This document shows, piece by piece, positions 1 through 9,594 of a stretch of 27,753 bases of DNA. The notes below the pieces were generated by a model that was given only the letters and a program-made list of their open reading frames with translations, was not told where the DNA came from and made no database searches. Position 1 is the stretch's first letter, and every line of letters starts with the position of its first letter. The stretch is taken from assembly GCA_964583825.1 (NCBI GenBank), contig CAZOXM010000065.1, positions 1 to 27,753 on the forward strand, written 5' to 3'. This stretch comes from GCA-1730015 sp964583825 (GTDB taxonomy: Bacteria > Pseudomonadota > Gammaproteobacteria > Granulosicoccales > Granulosicoccaceae). The translations under genes were made by a program, and so were the position numbers.

Positions 1-2
1 CA

Positions 3-1067
3 GGCAGCTCCACAGGCAGCTCGTCAGGCAACTCCTCTTCAGTCAGCAGCAGCGGCGGCACCCCTCAGTGCTCTGTGAATGCAACAGACAACGGCGATGG
101 CTGGGGTTTTGAGCTCGGTCGTTCATGCCTGTGGGGAGATCGCCAGCAGGTGACTTCGCTGTCATCAGACGGTGCTGCCCCGCCGCCGGTTTCTGCAGCG
201 GTGCCCGGTTATGACAATGGCACTCCGATCTGCCTGACCGACTCCAGCGATGGTAACGGTGACGGCTTCGGCTATGAAAACGAGCGAACCTGTAAAGTGG
301 TATCCGGCGTCACTGCCACGCCCAGCAGACCGCTCCTGAATACACGCTGGTGTCAGCCGTGGGCTGAAATTTCCTACGGCGACTACGTGCTGCAAAACAA
401 CACCTGGAATGACAGTGATGTCTGGTACGACACGTGGTCACAGTGCATCTCGCTCTCTGGCAGCCCGGGCAACTACATTGCCAGCTGGGATTACAACTGG
501 TTGCGTCGCGATCAGGGCAATGAGTATTCAGTGAAAAGCTACCCGCAGGTGTATTACGGTCGAAAAACCGGCAACACCACCTCCGGCACACCCGAAAAGC
601 TGGGACTTCCGGCACCTGTTAACGCGCTGCCTGACTTCAAGGTTCGCTATCGGTACTCGGAAACCGGTTCAGCCGAGCGCAACGTGGCGCTGGAGTCGTT
701 TTTTCACACCAGCTGCGAGGCCGAAGAGTGGAACAAGCAGTTTGAAATGATGATTTGGGTTGGCAAGCCCAACACGAAAACACCCGGCAAGCTGGTCGCT
801 GAGGACGTGCAAATCGACGGCAAGACCTGGGATGTATACACCAATCCGTCGCTGGGCTGGGGTTACGTGGCTTTCGTCGAAGAGAACGACTCTACCGAGG
901 GTTGGCTTGACTGGAACGAGTTTGTCCGCTGGACTCGCTACGAGGGCCCCAAGGTGGGTGTATGGCGCATCGGCGATAACACCTGTATGGGTGCGATTGA
1001 AATCGGCACGGAAACGTTTTGGGGAACCGGCACGTTCAAGTTGCACGAGTTCCGGGTCACCCGCTGA
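3..1067 (+). CDS. Secreted modular GH12 endo-glucanase/xyloglucanase, 5' truncated by window edge
   Basis: The frame is open from the first bases, so the N-terminus with its expected signal peptide lies outside the window. It begins with a Gly/Ser-rich linker. Two small cysteine-framed modules follow, built on the pattern C...D-x-N-G-D-G-[WF]-G-[FY]-E...C (around positions 69-130 and 231-295). The remainder matches glycoside hydrolase family 12, a beta-jelly-roll family that cleaves beta-1,4-glucans or xyloglucan. Counting from the in-frame GTG at 75, the candidate nucleophile is Glu224 in FEMMIW and the candidate acid/base is Glu313 in GTETFWG, both in the positions GH12 requires. A second linker carries a Pro/Ala stretch. 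The protein should act outside the cell on plant or algal polysaccharide. A strong terminator follows, so this is the last gene of its transcript. The family call is confident; substrate (cellulose, xyloglucan or mixed-linkage glucan) is not decided by sequence. Confidence 0.85.
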   Translation, partial: GSSTGSSSGNSSSVSSSGGTPQCSVNATDNGDGWGFELGRSCLWGDRQQVTSLSSDGAAPPPVSAAVPGYDNGTPICLTDSSDGNGDGFGYENERTCKVVSGVTATPSRPLLNTRWCQPWAEISYGDYVLQNNTWNDSDVWYDTWSQCISLSGSPGNYIASWDYNWLRRDQGNEYSVKSYPQVYYGRKTGNTTSGTPEKLGLPAPVNALPDFKVRYRYSETGSAERNVALESFFHTSCEAEEWNKQFEMMIWVGKPNTKTPGKLVAEDVQIDGKTWDVYTNPSLGWGYVAFVEENDSTEGWLDWNEFVRWTRYEGPKVGVWRIGDNTCMGAIEIGTETFWGTGTFKLHEFRVTR

Positions 1068-1093
1068 TTCGCCTCTTCATTTTATGAAGTCTC

Positions 1094-1125
1094 AAAAGAG
1101 CCGCACCACTGCGGCTCTTTTTTTT
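1094..1125 (+). terminator. Rho-independent terminator after the GH12 gene
   Basis: An 11-base-pair stem (1094-1104 with 1111-1121, core AGAGCCGC/GCGGCTCT) closes a six-base loop and runs directly into an uninterrupted T tract. It lies 27 bases past the GH12 stop codon and separates that gene from the downstream ECF sigma locus. Confidence 0.92.
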
Positions 1126-1237
1126 GAAAACCCCGAAACGGCGTGGCGTGCGTACAATGAATCAACGGGGCAATGGTGTGGCTTGTGAAACTCGCGACAG
1201 CCTGCGGTGACCGGTCTGGTCGTCAATTGCTGGTGAT

Positions 1238-1774
1238 GTGCTGATGTTTGTGCAAACAGATGCGAGTCTGTTGCGTGCCTACGCGCGCGGGCATTACCCG
1301 TCTTTCGAAAAGCTGTACCACCGCCACAGTGAAAATCTTTTTAACTACGTTTTCAGAAGTCTCGGTCAGTATCCGGCATCGGAGGAGTTGTGCCAGGAGG
1401 TGTGGCTCTCGGTGCTCGCAAAAGCCGGCACGTTCGAGCCGGGGTCGGCTGCGTTTAAGACCTGGCTTTTTACCATTGCACGCAACAAAGTCATCGATTT
1501 TCAGCGCCGTCGTATCAATCAGGCACACGTCGATGTGGACGACCTTGAGATTCCGAGCGCTGCACTTGATCCGGAGGGGCAGGTGGTGCTCGCCGAGTTG
1601 CTGGCTGCAATGGATCAGTTACCGACGGAGCAGCGCGAAACCTTCGTGTTGCAACAGGAAGGTTTCAGCAACAGGGAGATTAGTCAGATCACCGGTGTGG
1701 GCAGCGAGACGGTGAAAAGTCGTCTCAGGTATGCGAAGACCTCACTCAAACAACAGTTCAGGGGGGAGGCATGA
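1238..1774 (+). CDS. ECF-type RNA polymerase sigma factor
   Basis: This 178-residue protein has the two-domain layout of extracytoplasmic-function sigma-70 factors. Region 2 (about residues 8-90) includes the aromatic motif FKTWLFTIARNKVIDFQRRR, which melts and reads the -10 element. Region 4 (about residues 120-172) ends in a helix-turn-helix around NREISQITGVGSETVKSRL for the -35 element. The annotated GTG at 1238 and an ATG two codons later (1244) are both possible starts and change little. It overlaps the following membrane gene by four bases (ATGA), the classic arrangement of an ECF sigma with its cognate membrane regulator. It would direct RNA polymerase to a small regulon when released from the membrane. 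The regulon is not visible from sequence; the adjacent giant coiled-coil gene is a candidate by position only. Confidence 0.93.
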   Translation: MLMFVQTDASLLRAYARGHYPSFEKLYHRHSENLFNYVFRSLGQYPASEELCQEVWLSVLAKAGTFEPGSAAFKTWLFTIARNKVIDFQRRRINQAHVDVDDLEIPSAALDPEGQVVLAELLAAMDQLPTEQRETFVLQQEGFSNREISQITGVGSETVKSRLRYAKTSLKQQFRGEA

Positions 1775-2655
1775 CGGAGCTCCACAACCGGTATCGCAAG
1801 GCACCGCGCCTGCGTTCGCCTGGAGCGGTTGACCGGCAAGTGTTGCGCGAAGCGCAACGGCGTGCAGCGGCCGTTCCTGTCCGTAGCGTGTGGTGGCACA
1901 TTGTCGCACCGGCACTGTCGGTGGCGTGCGTCGCTGTGTTGGGTGTGACGCTTCTGCTGCGGAACGGTATACCTCCGCTGCAGCCGGATATTTCGCTGGA
2001 CGAAGTGGCTGGTGAACCAGTCGCCGTCAGCGAGTCGATCGTGCAGGGTGAAGCATCTGTTTCTGCCCGTTCAAAAAAAGCGGTGGCGGAATCACATGCG
2101 ACGGCGGAGTCGGCTGCGTCGGGTTTATCGGTGGATGCGCTGGTGGCAGACAGCAACTTATCGCTCAGCGAAAGCACGCCGGAATCAGCGAAATCATCCT
2201 TCTCAACAGAACAACAGATTGGTGTATTGCCGTCCACAGGTGGGCCGGAACGCGAATCGGCAGTTTCTGTAGAAAGCGGTGTCACGGGCCCAGACGCGGG
2301 GGAGTCAGCGGCTGATGCAATTGTCTCCGCAGAAATCGCCGGGGATTACAGCGGCGCGCCCGAGGTGCAGCTTCACAGCGGTCGCGATTGGCTCAAAAGT
2401 GAACCACCCGGGCGTTTTACACTTTTTGTAAATCACCAAGACAACACCCTCCAGCCCTTAATCGCCGAACTATCGCAGCCGTACGCGATGGCGGAAGTAG
2501 CAGGTGATACGGGGCGTCGATGGTGGTTTATTACCGGCAGCTTCCCATCAGCAGAAGCGGCTGCCGGTCAGATTACCGGGGGATTGTCTTCATTGAATGT
2601 ACAGGTGGTCTCCTTTGGTTTACTGCCGGATGCATTACGGCGTCAAATTCGCTGA
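1771..2655 (+). CDS. Single-pass membrane protein with SPOR-like C-terminal domain, putative anti-sigma factor
   Basis: The 294-residue product starts inside the sigma gene's stop codon, so the two are translationally coupled. A basic cytoplasmic N-terminus of about 40 residues is followed by one transmembrane helix (about 43-64). A long Ser/Ala/Glu-rich, low-complexity periplasmic linker spans about 75-190. The C-terminal 80 residues read GRFTLFVNHQDN...YAMAEV...RRWWFITGSFPSAEAA, then a final beta strand ending VVSFGLLP. This resembles DamX-like SPOR domains, which bind peptidoglycan stripped of stem peptides at the septum. No zinc-binding anti-sigma HxxxCxxC motif is present. By position it should sequester the upstream sigma factor through its short cytoplasmic tail, with the SPOR-like domain as sensor. 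Topology is well supported; the SPOR assignment and anti-sigma role are inference. Confidence 0.75.
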   Translation: MTELHNRYRKAPRLRSPGAVDRQVLREAQRRAAAVPVRSVWWHIVAPALSVACVAVLGVTLLLRNGIPPLQPDISLDEVAGEPVAVSESIVQGEASVSARSKKAVAESHATAESAASGLSVDALVADSNLSLSESTPESAKSSFSTEQQIGVLPSTGGPERESAVSVESGVTGPDAGESAADAIVSAEIAGDYSGAPEVQLHSGRDWLKSEPPGRFTLFVNHQDNTLQPLIAELSQPYAMAEVAGDTGRRWWFITGSFPSAEAAAGQITGGLSSLNVQVVSFGLLPDALRRQIR

Positions 2656-2761
2656 TTCGTTCCCTGGCGCGTCGCGTTAATTGCGCATCAGGTGTTCACT
2701 ACGCGTAACAAATTATTACCCGATTCATAATTGCTGACGGTATGATGTAACCTGTTGGAAA

Positions 2762-2784
2762 GGTTGTGTTTCTGAAAAACAACC
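2762..2784. other. Hairpin in the leader of the giant coiled-coil gene
   Basis: GGTTGT (2762-2767) pairs with ACAACC (2779-2784), with three further A/T pairs after one mismatch and a CTG loop. There is no T tract after it, so it is not a standard terminator. It sits in the 251-base gap between the SPOR-protein stop and the next gene, where no convincing sigma-70 promoter was found. Its function is unknown. Confidence 0.3.
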
Positions 2785-2906
2785 GCTATCCGTAACGTCG
2801 CGTGTACCACCGCGGAAGTGCTTAAGTACCTGTGATATTACGGTGAAAATCACCCGGGGCCAATTGGTTACGTCGGGTCACAGGTAGCGTTACGCGAGGA
2901 TGACAC

Positions 2907-5900
2907 ATGCAATATCTCATCGGAGAAATTGGGCTATTACTGCTGATTGCCGCCCTGGTCGGGCTGTTTGTCGGTTGGCTGTTTGGCAGGCGCAGAGTAA
3001 CCGGCGACTGGCTCAAAAGGCATCGGCGGCTCGAGTCTGATGTGTATCGGCGCGAGCGTGAAATTGAACGCTTGCGCTACGACCTCCGGCATTCGACGGG
3101 GTCACTCGCAGGCAGTACGCGCGGCTCCGGCGCGCGTGAAATGAGTATGCATGCCGGCAACCGGTCCGCAGCGGATGATTCTCGCGGCGGATCGCAATAT
3201 GCCGTTGCCCGTCGTGACATGCGCGACAGCGCCTCGGTGACGGTCCGCGATCCCTCCCGATTCGCAGCGGCGGGTTCGAAAACCGCAAGGGCCAGCGATC
3301 TGCGCGAATCCAACGGTCGAGCGGACAGCCGCGAACGACGCGAGGCAGATGCGCCGCGTGGCAGACCACAAAGTGGCTCTGCGGACGTTGCCGCAATGCG
3401 CAATCGACTCGATGAAGAGACGCATCTGAAGGTGCAGGTGCTCGCAACCGCCGGTGAACGGGAAAATTCTCTGCGGCAGAAACTCGATGCCGAGTCTTTC
3501 GAGAAGATTCAGGCGCTCGCGAAGCTCGGAGAGCTTGAGAAGCAAACCGACGGTGCCGGGAAGTCTCAGGTCAACCGCATAACCACGGCACAACTCAAAG
3601 ATTACCAGCGCCTGTTGGATCAGAAAAACCGCCAGGTGGAGCAGCTTCAGTCGAAGGTGCGCGAGCTGCTTGCGCTGAAAGCGGGCACCAAAGCCAAATC
3701 ACCCGCTGCGGCGACCACCCCAGCCGCCAATGCGGTCAGCGATGATCGCCTGCGAGTGCTTAAAACCTCGCTCGAAGATGAGTCCTACGCCAAGGTGCAG
3801 GCTTTTGCCCGGGTCGGTGAGCTGGAAAACCAGCTGGCTCTGAAAAGCCGGCAGCCGGACACCGTCAAGCACGAATTATTGCCATTGCGCAGGCGAGCAG
3901 AACAACAGGAAGCAATCATTACCGATCTGCGTAAGAAGATCGATCTGCAGCGTAATCAGGCTGATGTGATGCGACGGGAATACGATCGCAAACTTCGCGA
4001 TCGGGATCATGATCTGGCGGCTCTGAAAGCGGACAGCAGCGCCGTGCGATCCGATGGTGCGAGTGTGGCTGAGCTGGACAGCTATAAACGCAAACTCGCT
4101 GAAGCGGACCGGGCGACCCAGCGTCAGATAAAAGACTTTAATGCCACGCTCGAAGCACGTAATCGCGAGTACGATTTGCTGGGTAAACGCCTGGAGGATC
4201 TGCGCAAGCAGGTCGGCCAGCGCGATGAGCAGATCGCGAATTTGAAACAGCAGATCGATCAGACCGGGAAGGACCGCCTCCGCATTGAGGCGGAGCGTAA
4301 TCGAGTGAAAGAAGAATTGGGTGCGCTAAACATTTCCGTCAAGGAAAAAGACGCCAGCATCCTTTCGCTGACAACCCGTGCGAAATCACTCGAGCGAGGT
4401 GGAGAGGATGTCAGGGCCATGGAAACTCAACTGGCCGACTTTACCCGAAGTACCGAGGAATCCACGCGCAGGTTTGAGTCTGTCATCCTGGAGCAGCGCG
4501 GCAAGCTTGAGCAAGCGGAACGAGAGCTCGAGGCACTGCGCAAGCGCACAAGTGAACGGGAGGCGGAGCTGGAAGCACAGGCGGTGAGTTTGCGCAACAG
4601 CATCAAGGACGGCGAAAGCAAGTACGCCACGCTGCAATCCGAAACCAACCGTTTCCGCACACAGCAAAGTGCTGCGGATGCACGTGTCACGCAGCTGAAT
4701 AAGGAAATCAAGGAAGCGCAGCAACAGCATCAGCAGTCGCTACAGAAGATAAAAGCGCTTGAGGCTAGGACAGCACAGTTCGACGCACTGGAGAAAACAC
4801 TGGCTGAGCGCAAAGCCGAGCTTGAAAAACTCAAACAGCAGGAACAGGCACTGCGCGCTGAAATCCGGGATGTGAAAGCCGACCGTGATTCTGTGGTCAG
4901 TGCGAAGGAAGCTGAGTTGCGCAAGTTAAATGCAGATCTGACCTCTGTCAGAAAAGCGCACGAAAACGAAAAGGCCGAGGTGCTGCGCTTTAAGAAAGAG
5001 GCCGAGGCTGAAAAGAGCCAGGTGCTGCAACTTAAAGGTCGTATTGATACCGATGGAAAAACGTTGCATGGAAAAACAAAGGAGCTCGACTCGACTCGCC
5101 TGGAGTTGCAGGAACAAAAGAGCTTGCATGCAAAGCTCAAAAGTGATCATGAGCTGTCGCTGAAAAAATCTGCAGAGGATTTGCAACTCGCACAGAAGAA
5201 GCTGACCGCGGTTGAAGCCAAAACTGCCGAGCAGAGTGGTGCCAAGGACAAAGAGATAACAGCGCTAAAAGCGGAAGCGGGAAAAATCCAGGGGCTGCGT
5301 GCCGATCTCAGTCAAAAAGATGCCCGGATTGGCACGCTGTCGTCAGACCTTGAAAAGCTGCGTCGCCAGAAAAGCGAATACGACAACGAAGTTGCACGCT
5401 TGAGTAAAGAGGTCGATATCGCCAAGGAGCAGGTATCGACGCTGCAGAGATCACTCGACGCAGAGAAAAAATCGGTCGCCGAGCGGGTGCGGGAGATTGA
5501 GGGCTTGAAGTCATCTGCGGCGAAGGATCAACAGCAGATAAACACGCTGCAGTCCTCGCAAAATGAGGCGGCCCAAAAACATGCCGAAGCACTGGGTGAA
5601 CTTCAGAAACAATTTGATGCAACACGTCAGTCTGCAGATACCGGGCTTGCTGCGAAGGACAAAGAGATAGAAGCGCTGTCGCACAAAGCAGCGATGGTGG
5701 AAGAGCTGAAGCAGAAGAACGCTGCATACGATGCCGAAATCAAACAGCTGACGACTAAGCTTCACGACACGGAAAAAACACTTCAGCAGAGACGTGATGA
5801 AATTTCTTCGCTGAAGAAAGCGTCTGATGAGGCTCGTATCGCTGCAGCGAAGGAGAAGGAGCGCTTTGACGCTGAAATTCGTCAACTGAATCAGGTTGCC

Positions 5901-8900
5901 GCAGAGGTAGAGCCACTGCGAAAGCAGACTCAAAGTTACGAGAATCAGTTGTCTGTGCTGAAGAAAGATTCAGAGTCTAAAGCCAGTCAGTTCATGTCGA
6001 GAATCAAGGAGCTGGAGCCGTGGCAACAGCGTTTCAAGGATTCGCAACAGGAACTCAATGATCAAAAAGCGAGCATTGTAAAACTCAAAGCGGACACGGG
6101 TGTCGAGCTCGAACGCAAGGTCGAGGAGGTCTCCCGCAAGAACGCTGAGTTGCTGGCACAGCGGGACAAACGTATTGCCGAGCTCAACAGCAAAGTCAGA
6201 ATGCTCGATGAATTGAAAGCTGAAATTGCCAATCGGGATAAACGTATTGCCGATCTCAATCAGGCGATTACTCAGGCCAAAAAGTCGGTGGAAGAAAGTC
6301 AGCAAAAGCAGGCGCAGGAAGCGAAGAAGCTGCAGGCTGTCGAATCTGATCTGAAGCGCAGTCAGTCGGAGTCCAGTGTCGCCGGTGACCAGTACAAGGC
6401 CGAGATCAGCAAACGTGACAAGCAGCTGGAGGAGCTCGAGCTGCAGATTGGAGCGGTGGAAAAAGAGCGCAGTGCGAGCGCCGGTCAGCTGAAAGAAACA
6501 GAGACTCGCCTGCAACAGCAACTCGCTGCATTGAACAAGGCAAAGGATACCGAGGTCGCATCGCTGACTGAAAAGATGAAAAGCCTCGAATCGGTTCGCG
6601 ATCAGTTGACGGCGCGTGACGACGAGTTCAGTAAGCTTCAGGCGCTGCGGCAACAGGAGGCAGACAAGGCCACCGCACATGCGTCCGAACTCGAAAAACG
6701 TATCGCTGAGCTTGAGCCCCTGCGACAGCAACTGACTGATCAACAGGCCAGTAATAAAGATCTGCTCGAACGCCAAAAGGCTGCGCAGACAAGCGCATTA
6801 GCTGAAATTGAGGCATTGCAGAAAAAGGTGAAGTCGCTTGAACCGCTGCAACAACAGTTGGAAGTGGAAGTCGCGAAACACAAGAAGCTCAGGGACAGTC
6901 ATCAGGCGGCGAATGAAAAATCTGCCAGTGAAATCAATACGCTGAAAGCACGTGTGCGTGAGCTTGAACCATTACACCAAAAGCTCGCTGCAAAGGAATC
7001 GGAAATCAGCAAGGTCGCGGCACAGCACAAAGCGGCCGCTGAAAAATCCGGTGATGAGTTAAAGTCGCTGCAGAGCAGAATACGTGAGCTGGAGCCACTT
7101 ACCGAAACGCTTGCGAGCAAAGAAGCCGAGAATAAACAACTGCTCACCACGCATCGTGCTGCGGTAGATAAGGCTTCAGCAGAACAGGCCAGGCTTGAAG
7201 CGAAGGTGCGTGAGCTTGAGCCATTGCGCCAGCAGCNNNNNNNNNNNNNNNNNNNNNNNNNNNNNNNNNNNNNNNNNNNNNNNNNNNNNNNNNNNNNNNN
7301 NNNNNNNNNNNNNNNNNNNNNNNNNNNNNNNNNNNNCGGAGAAGGCTACTGCTGAACAGGCCAGGCTTGAAGCGAAGGTGCGTGAGCTTGAGCCATTGCG
7401 CCAGCAGCTGGCCGATCAGCAGTCGCAAAACAGGCAACTGCTTGAAAAACACAAAGCAGCGGAAGCGAAATCTACTGCCGAGGTTGAGGCGTTACAGAGT
7501 AAAGTAAAGTCGCTTGAGCCGCTGCAGCGTCAATTGGAAGCGGAGGTCGCGGCACACAAAGCGCTGAAGGATAATCATCGTGCAGCGAGTGATAAATCTG
7601 TTGCCGAAATCAATTCGCTGAAGGCACGTGTGAGTGAGCTGGAGCCGTTACAGCAAAAGCTCTCGGCAAAGGAGTCGGAAAACAACCAGCTCGCAGCTCA
7701 GCATAAAGCAGCGGCTGAGAAATCCAGTGGTGAGTTGCAGTTGCTGCAGGGCAGGATACGGGACCTCGAACCGCTGAAAGAAAAGCTTGCAGGCAGCGAG
7801 GCGGAGAACAAGCAGCTACTCGCCGCGCAACGCGAGGCAGCGGAGAAGGCTACTGCTGAACAGGCCAGGCTTGAAGCGAAGGTGCGTGAGCTTGAACCAT
7901 TGCGCCAGCAGCTGGCGGCAAAGGAAGCCGAGAACAGCAAACTACAAAACAGTCAACGCGCAGACAGGGAAAAGTCGTCGACTGCAATCGCCCGGCTCGA
8001 AGCGCGAATCAGTGAGCTTGAGCCGCTAAAACAGCAGTTGCAGAAAGCCGAGTCGGAAAACAGCAAACTGACTCAGCTTGAGGCCAGGCTGTCCGAACAG
8101 CACCGCGCTGTCAGTGCGGAAAACAAGCAAACAGTAGCCAGTCTTGACGCACTGCAGAAGTCATCTGCGAAAGCGCAGGCGGATGCTGACAGGAAGCTTG
8201 TTGAGGCAAAAGCAAAAATCGAGGAACTGACGCCGCTGCAAAAACAATTGCAGACGCAGGAAGCAGAAGTCTCCCGATTGAATTCGCGACTGAAGTCTGC
8301 AGAGGATAATCATCAGAAGGAACTCGCCGATCTTAAAAGTCGGCTGCAGGCTGCGGAGAAACTCCGGGCCGAGGTCAGTAGTCGCGATAAGCAACTGCAA
8401 CTCCTGCAGGCGCGATTCGATGCGGCACAAAAAGAAAGTGCTGACAATAAATCACAGGTGTCTGCGCTCAAGCAGGATGTCAGCGGCAAGCAAACTGAAA
8501 TCAACAAGCTGGCCGGCACTGCATCCAGGTTGCCGGATATTGAAAAACAGCTATCCGAAGCGCGCAAGCATCACGCAATGTCTGACAAGGATCTCGAACA
8601 AACCAGGCGAAAGCTCACCACCCTGGAACAGAGTGTGGCGCGCAATCACGAAGAGCATGAGCGCAAGCTCAAGTTATTGAAAGATGATTTGTCGGCTTCG
8701 CAGGCGCAAGTGCAACAATACCGCCCCTATGAGTCGAAGGTTGCTGCGCACGAAAAAACCATTGCCGATCTGAAGAAGCAACTGGCTGAGCAAAAGTCAG
8801 CGGCGAGCGAATTGGGTACGATTCGCCGAGAGCTGGATCGAAGCACGCAACTGCACAGCAGTGAGGTGGCGAAAAAGAATGCCAGCATCGCGAAACTGCA

Positions 8901-9588
8901 GGCAGAAGTAGCGAAGCTGAGGGTTCGACCCATGCCTGCTGCCAAACCCACACCGGCACCGGCGGAAAAGTCAGCGCCTGTGGTGGATCGCCGCACCGCC
9001 GATGGGAAGAAAACCACACGCAAGGACGGTATGGATGATCTGAAACTCATCTTCGGCATCGGCCCCAAGATTGAAAAGATGCTGAACACCAATGGAGTCA
9101 GACGGTTTGAAGATATCGCGGCGTGGAAGCAGGCGGATATCGATAAATATGCCGATATGCTTGATGGCTTTTCTGATCGTATCGAGCGTGATGAATGGGT
9201 ATTGAGTGCGCAGCAGATTATCGACGGCACTTATAACTGGGAAGAGCGGCGCAAAGCGCGGGAGGCAAAACAATCCACCACCGCGAATCTCAGATTAACG
9301 GCTGATGGCAAAAAGACCACGCGCAAGGATGGCATGGATGACCTGAAGCTGATCTTTGGTATCGGGCCTAAAATCGAAAAAATGCTCAACCAGCAGGGTG
9401 TGCGCCGGTTTGAGGATATTGCCGGTTGGAACCAGGCAGACATTGAAAAATTCTCGGGCATGTTAGAGGGCTTTTCTGATCGCATTGAGCGCGATGAGTG
9501 GGTCTCGAGCGCGCAGCAGATTATCGATGGCACATACAACTGGACTGAGCGTAAGTCTGCGCGGGATCAGCAGAAAACTAAAAAGTAA
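2907..9588 (+). CDS. Giant membrane-anchored coiled-coil protein with tandem C-terminal helix-hairpin-helix domains (interrupted by assembly gap)
   Basis: This is one gene read in two frames because of a 100-N placeholder at 7237-7336; real sequence contributes about 2,193 codons. The ATG at 2907 follows a GAGGA ribosome site. Residues 4-27 form one transmembrane helix followed by GRRR, so the positive-inside rule places the bulk in the cytoplasm. A basic, low-complexity stretch (about 60-165) follows. A motif of the form LxxExxxKVQxLAxxGExE appears three times (about 168, 193 and 288). Nearly 1,900 residues of heptad-patterned coiled coil come next, including a strict 42-residue repeat marked by LEPL. 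The end holds two 101-residue repeats containing DDLKLIFGIGPKIEKMLN and FSDRIERDEW, resembling the COG3743-type helix-hairpin-helix domain. The likely role is a membrane-tethered scaffold reaching DNA or another partner; function is inferred, architecture is seen. Confidence 0.88.
7182..7916 (+). repeat. Near-identical direct repeat copies flanking the assembly gap
   Basis: A 55-base segment is identical at 7182-7236 and 7354-7408. The longer segment 7337-7412 recurs at 7841-7916 with a single A/G difference, exactly 504 bases later. Units of other types within the array have diverged more. This pattern suggests recent duplication or homogenisation of this part of the array. Confidence 0.9.
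7237..7336. other. Assembly gap (100 N placeholder) inside the coiled-coil repeat array
   Basis: Exactly 100 Ns interrupt the gene, the usual placeholder for a gap of unknown size. The 55 bases just before it (7182-7236) are repeated at 7354-7408, so the assembly broke on a repeat. Keeping one reading frame requires the missing length to be a multiple of three, which 100 is not. The frame change here is therefore an artefact, not a frameshift. Confidence 0.95.
8998..9552 (+). repeat. Tandem duplication of the C-terminal helix-hairpin-helix coding unit (303-base period)
   Basis: The segment beginning at 8998 (ADGKKTTRKDG...) repeats from 9301, an offset of 303 bases or 101 residues. Over about 88 residues only around 13 differ. 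Many codons differ at their third base (for example ggc/ggt, gat/gac, aag/aaa). The duplication is therefore not recent, and the protein sequence appears to have been held constant by selection. Confidence 0.9.
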
Positions 9589-9594
9589 CGTCCG

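Larger units (their letters stand above)
6711..8034 (+). repeat. 126-base (42-residue) coding tandem repeat array
   Basis: The codon for the first Leu of the LEP[LW] anchor recurs at 6711, 6837, 6963, 7089 and 7215. After the gap it recurs at 7387, 7513, 7639, 7765, 7891 and 8017. The spacing is exactly 126 bases every time, which is six heptads. Units cycle through four types: RQQL followed by [TA]DQQ; KSLEPLQ; [RS]ELEPL followed by [HQ]QK; and IR[ED]LEPL. Four units make a 504-base super-repeat, two of which are visible (6711-7214 and 7387-7890). The array encodes a regular coiled coil inside the giant protein. Confidence 0.95.

Noticed and set aside
1124..1158. Sigma-70-like promoter TTGAAA (1124-1129) with TACAAT (1153-1158) before the first ECF gene
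   Set aside because: The spacer is 23 bases, well beyond the normal range, and the -35 part overlaps the terminator T tract.
760..1188. 142-codon open frame overlapping the GH12 gene
   Set aside because: It is out of frame with a clear GH12 domain, runs through the terminator and has no domain of its own.
5970..6776. Long antisense open frame of 268 codons, and many similar ones between 4386 and 9539
   Set aside because: They lie opposite coiled-coil codons rich in Glu, Lys, Gln and Ala. Their Leu/Phe/Ser-rich translations are the expected shadow of that codon use, and none has a domain or ribosome site.
7195..7355. Apparent end of one reading frame and start of another inside the coiled-coil region
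   Set aside because: The switch occurs only across the 100-N placeholder. Both sides encode the same repeat in phase, so it is one gene and not two genes or a frameshift.
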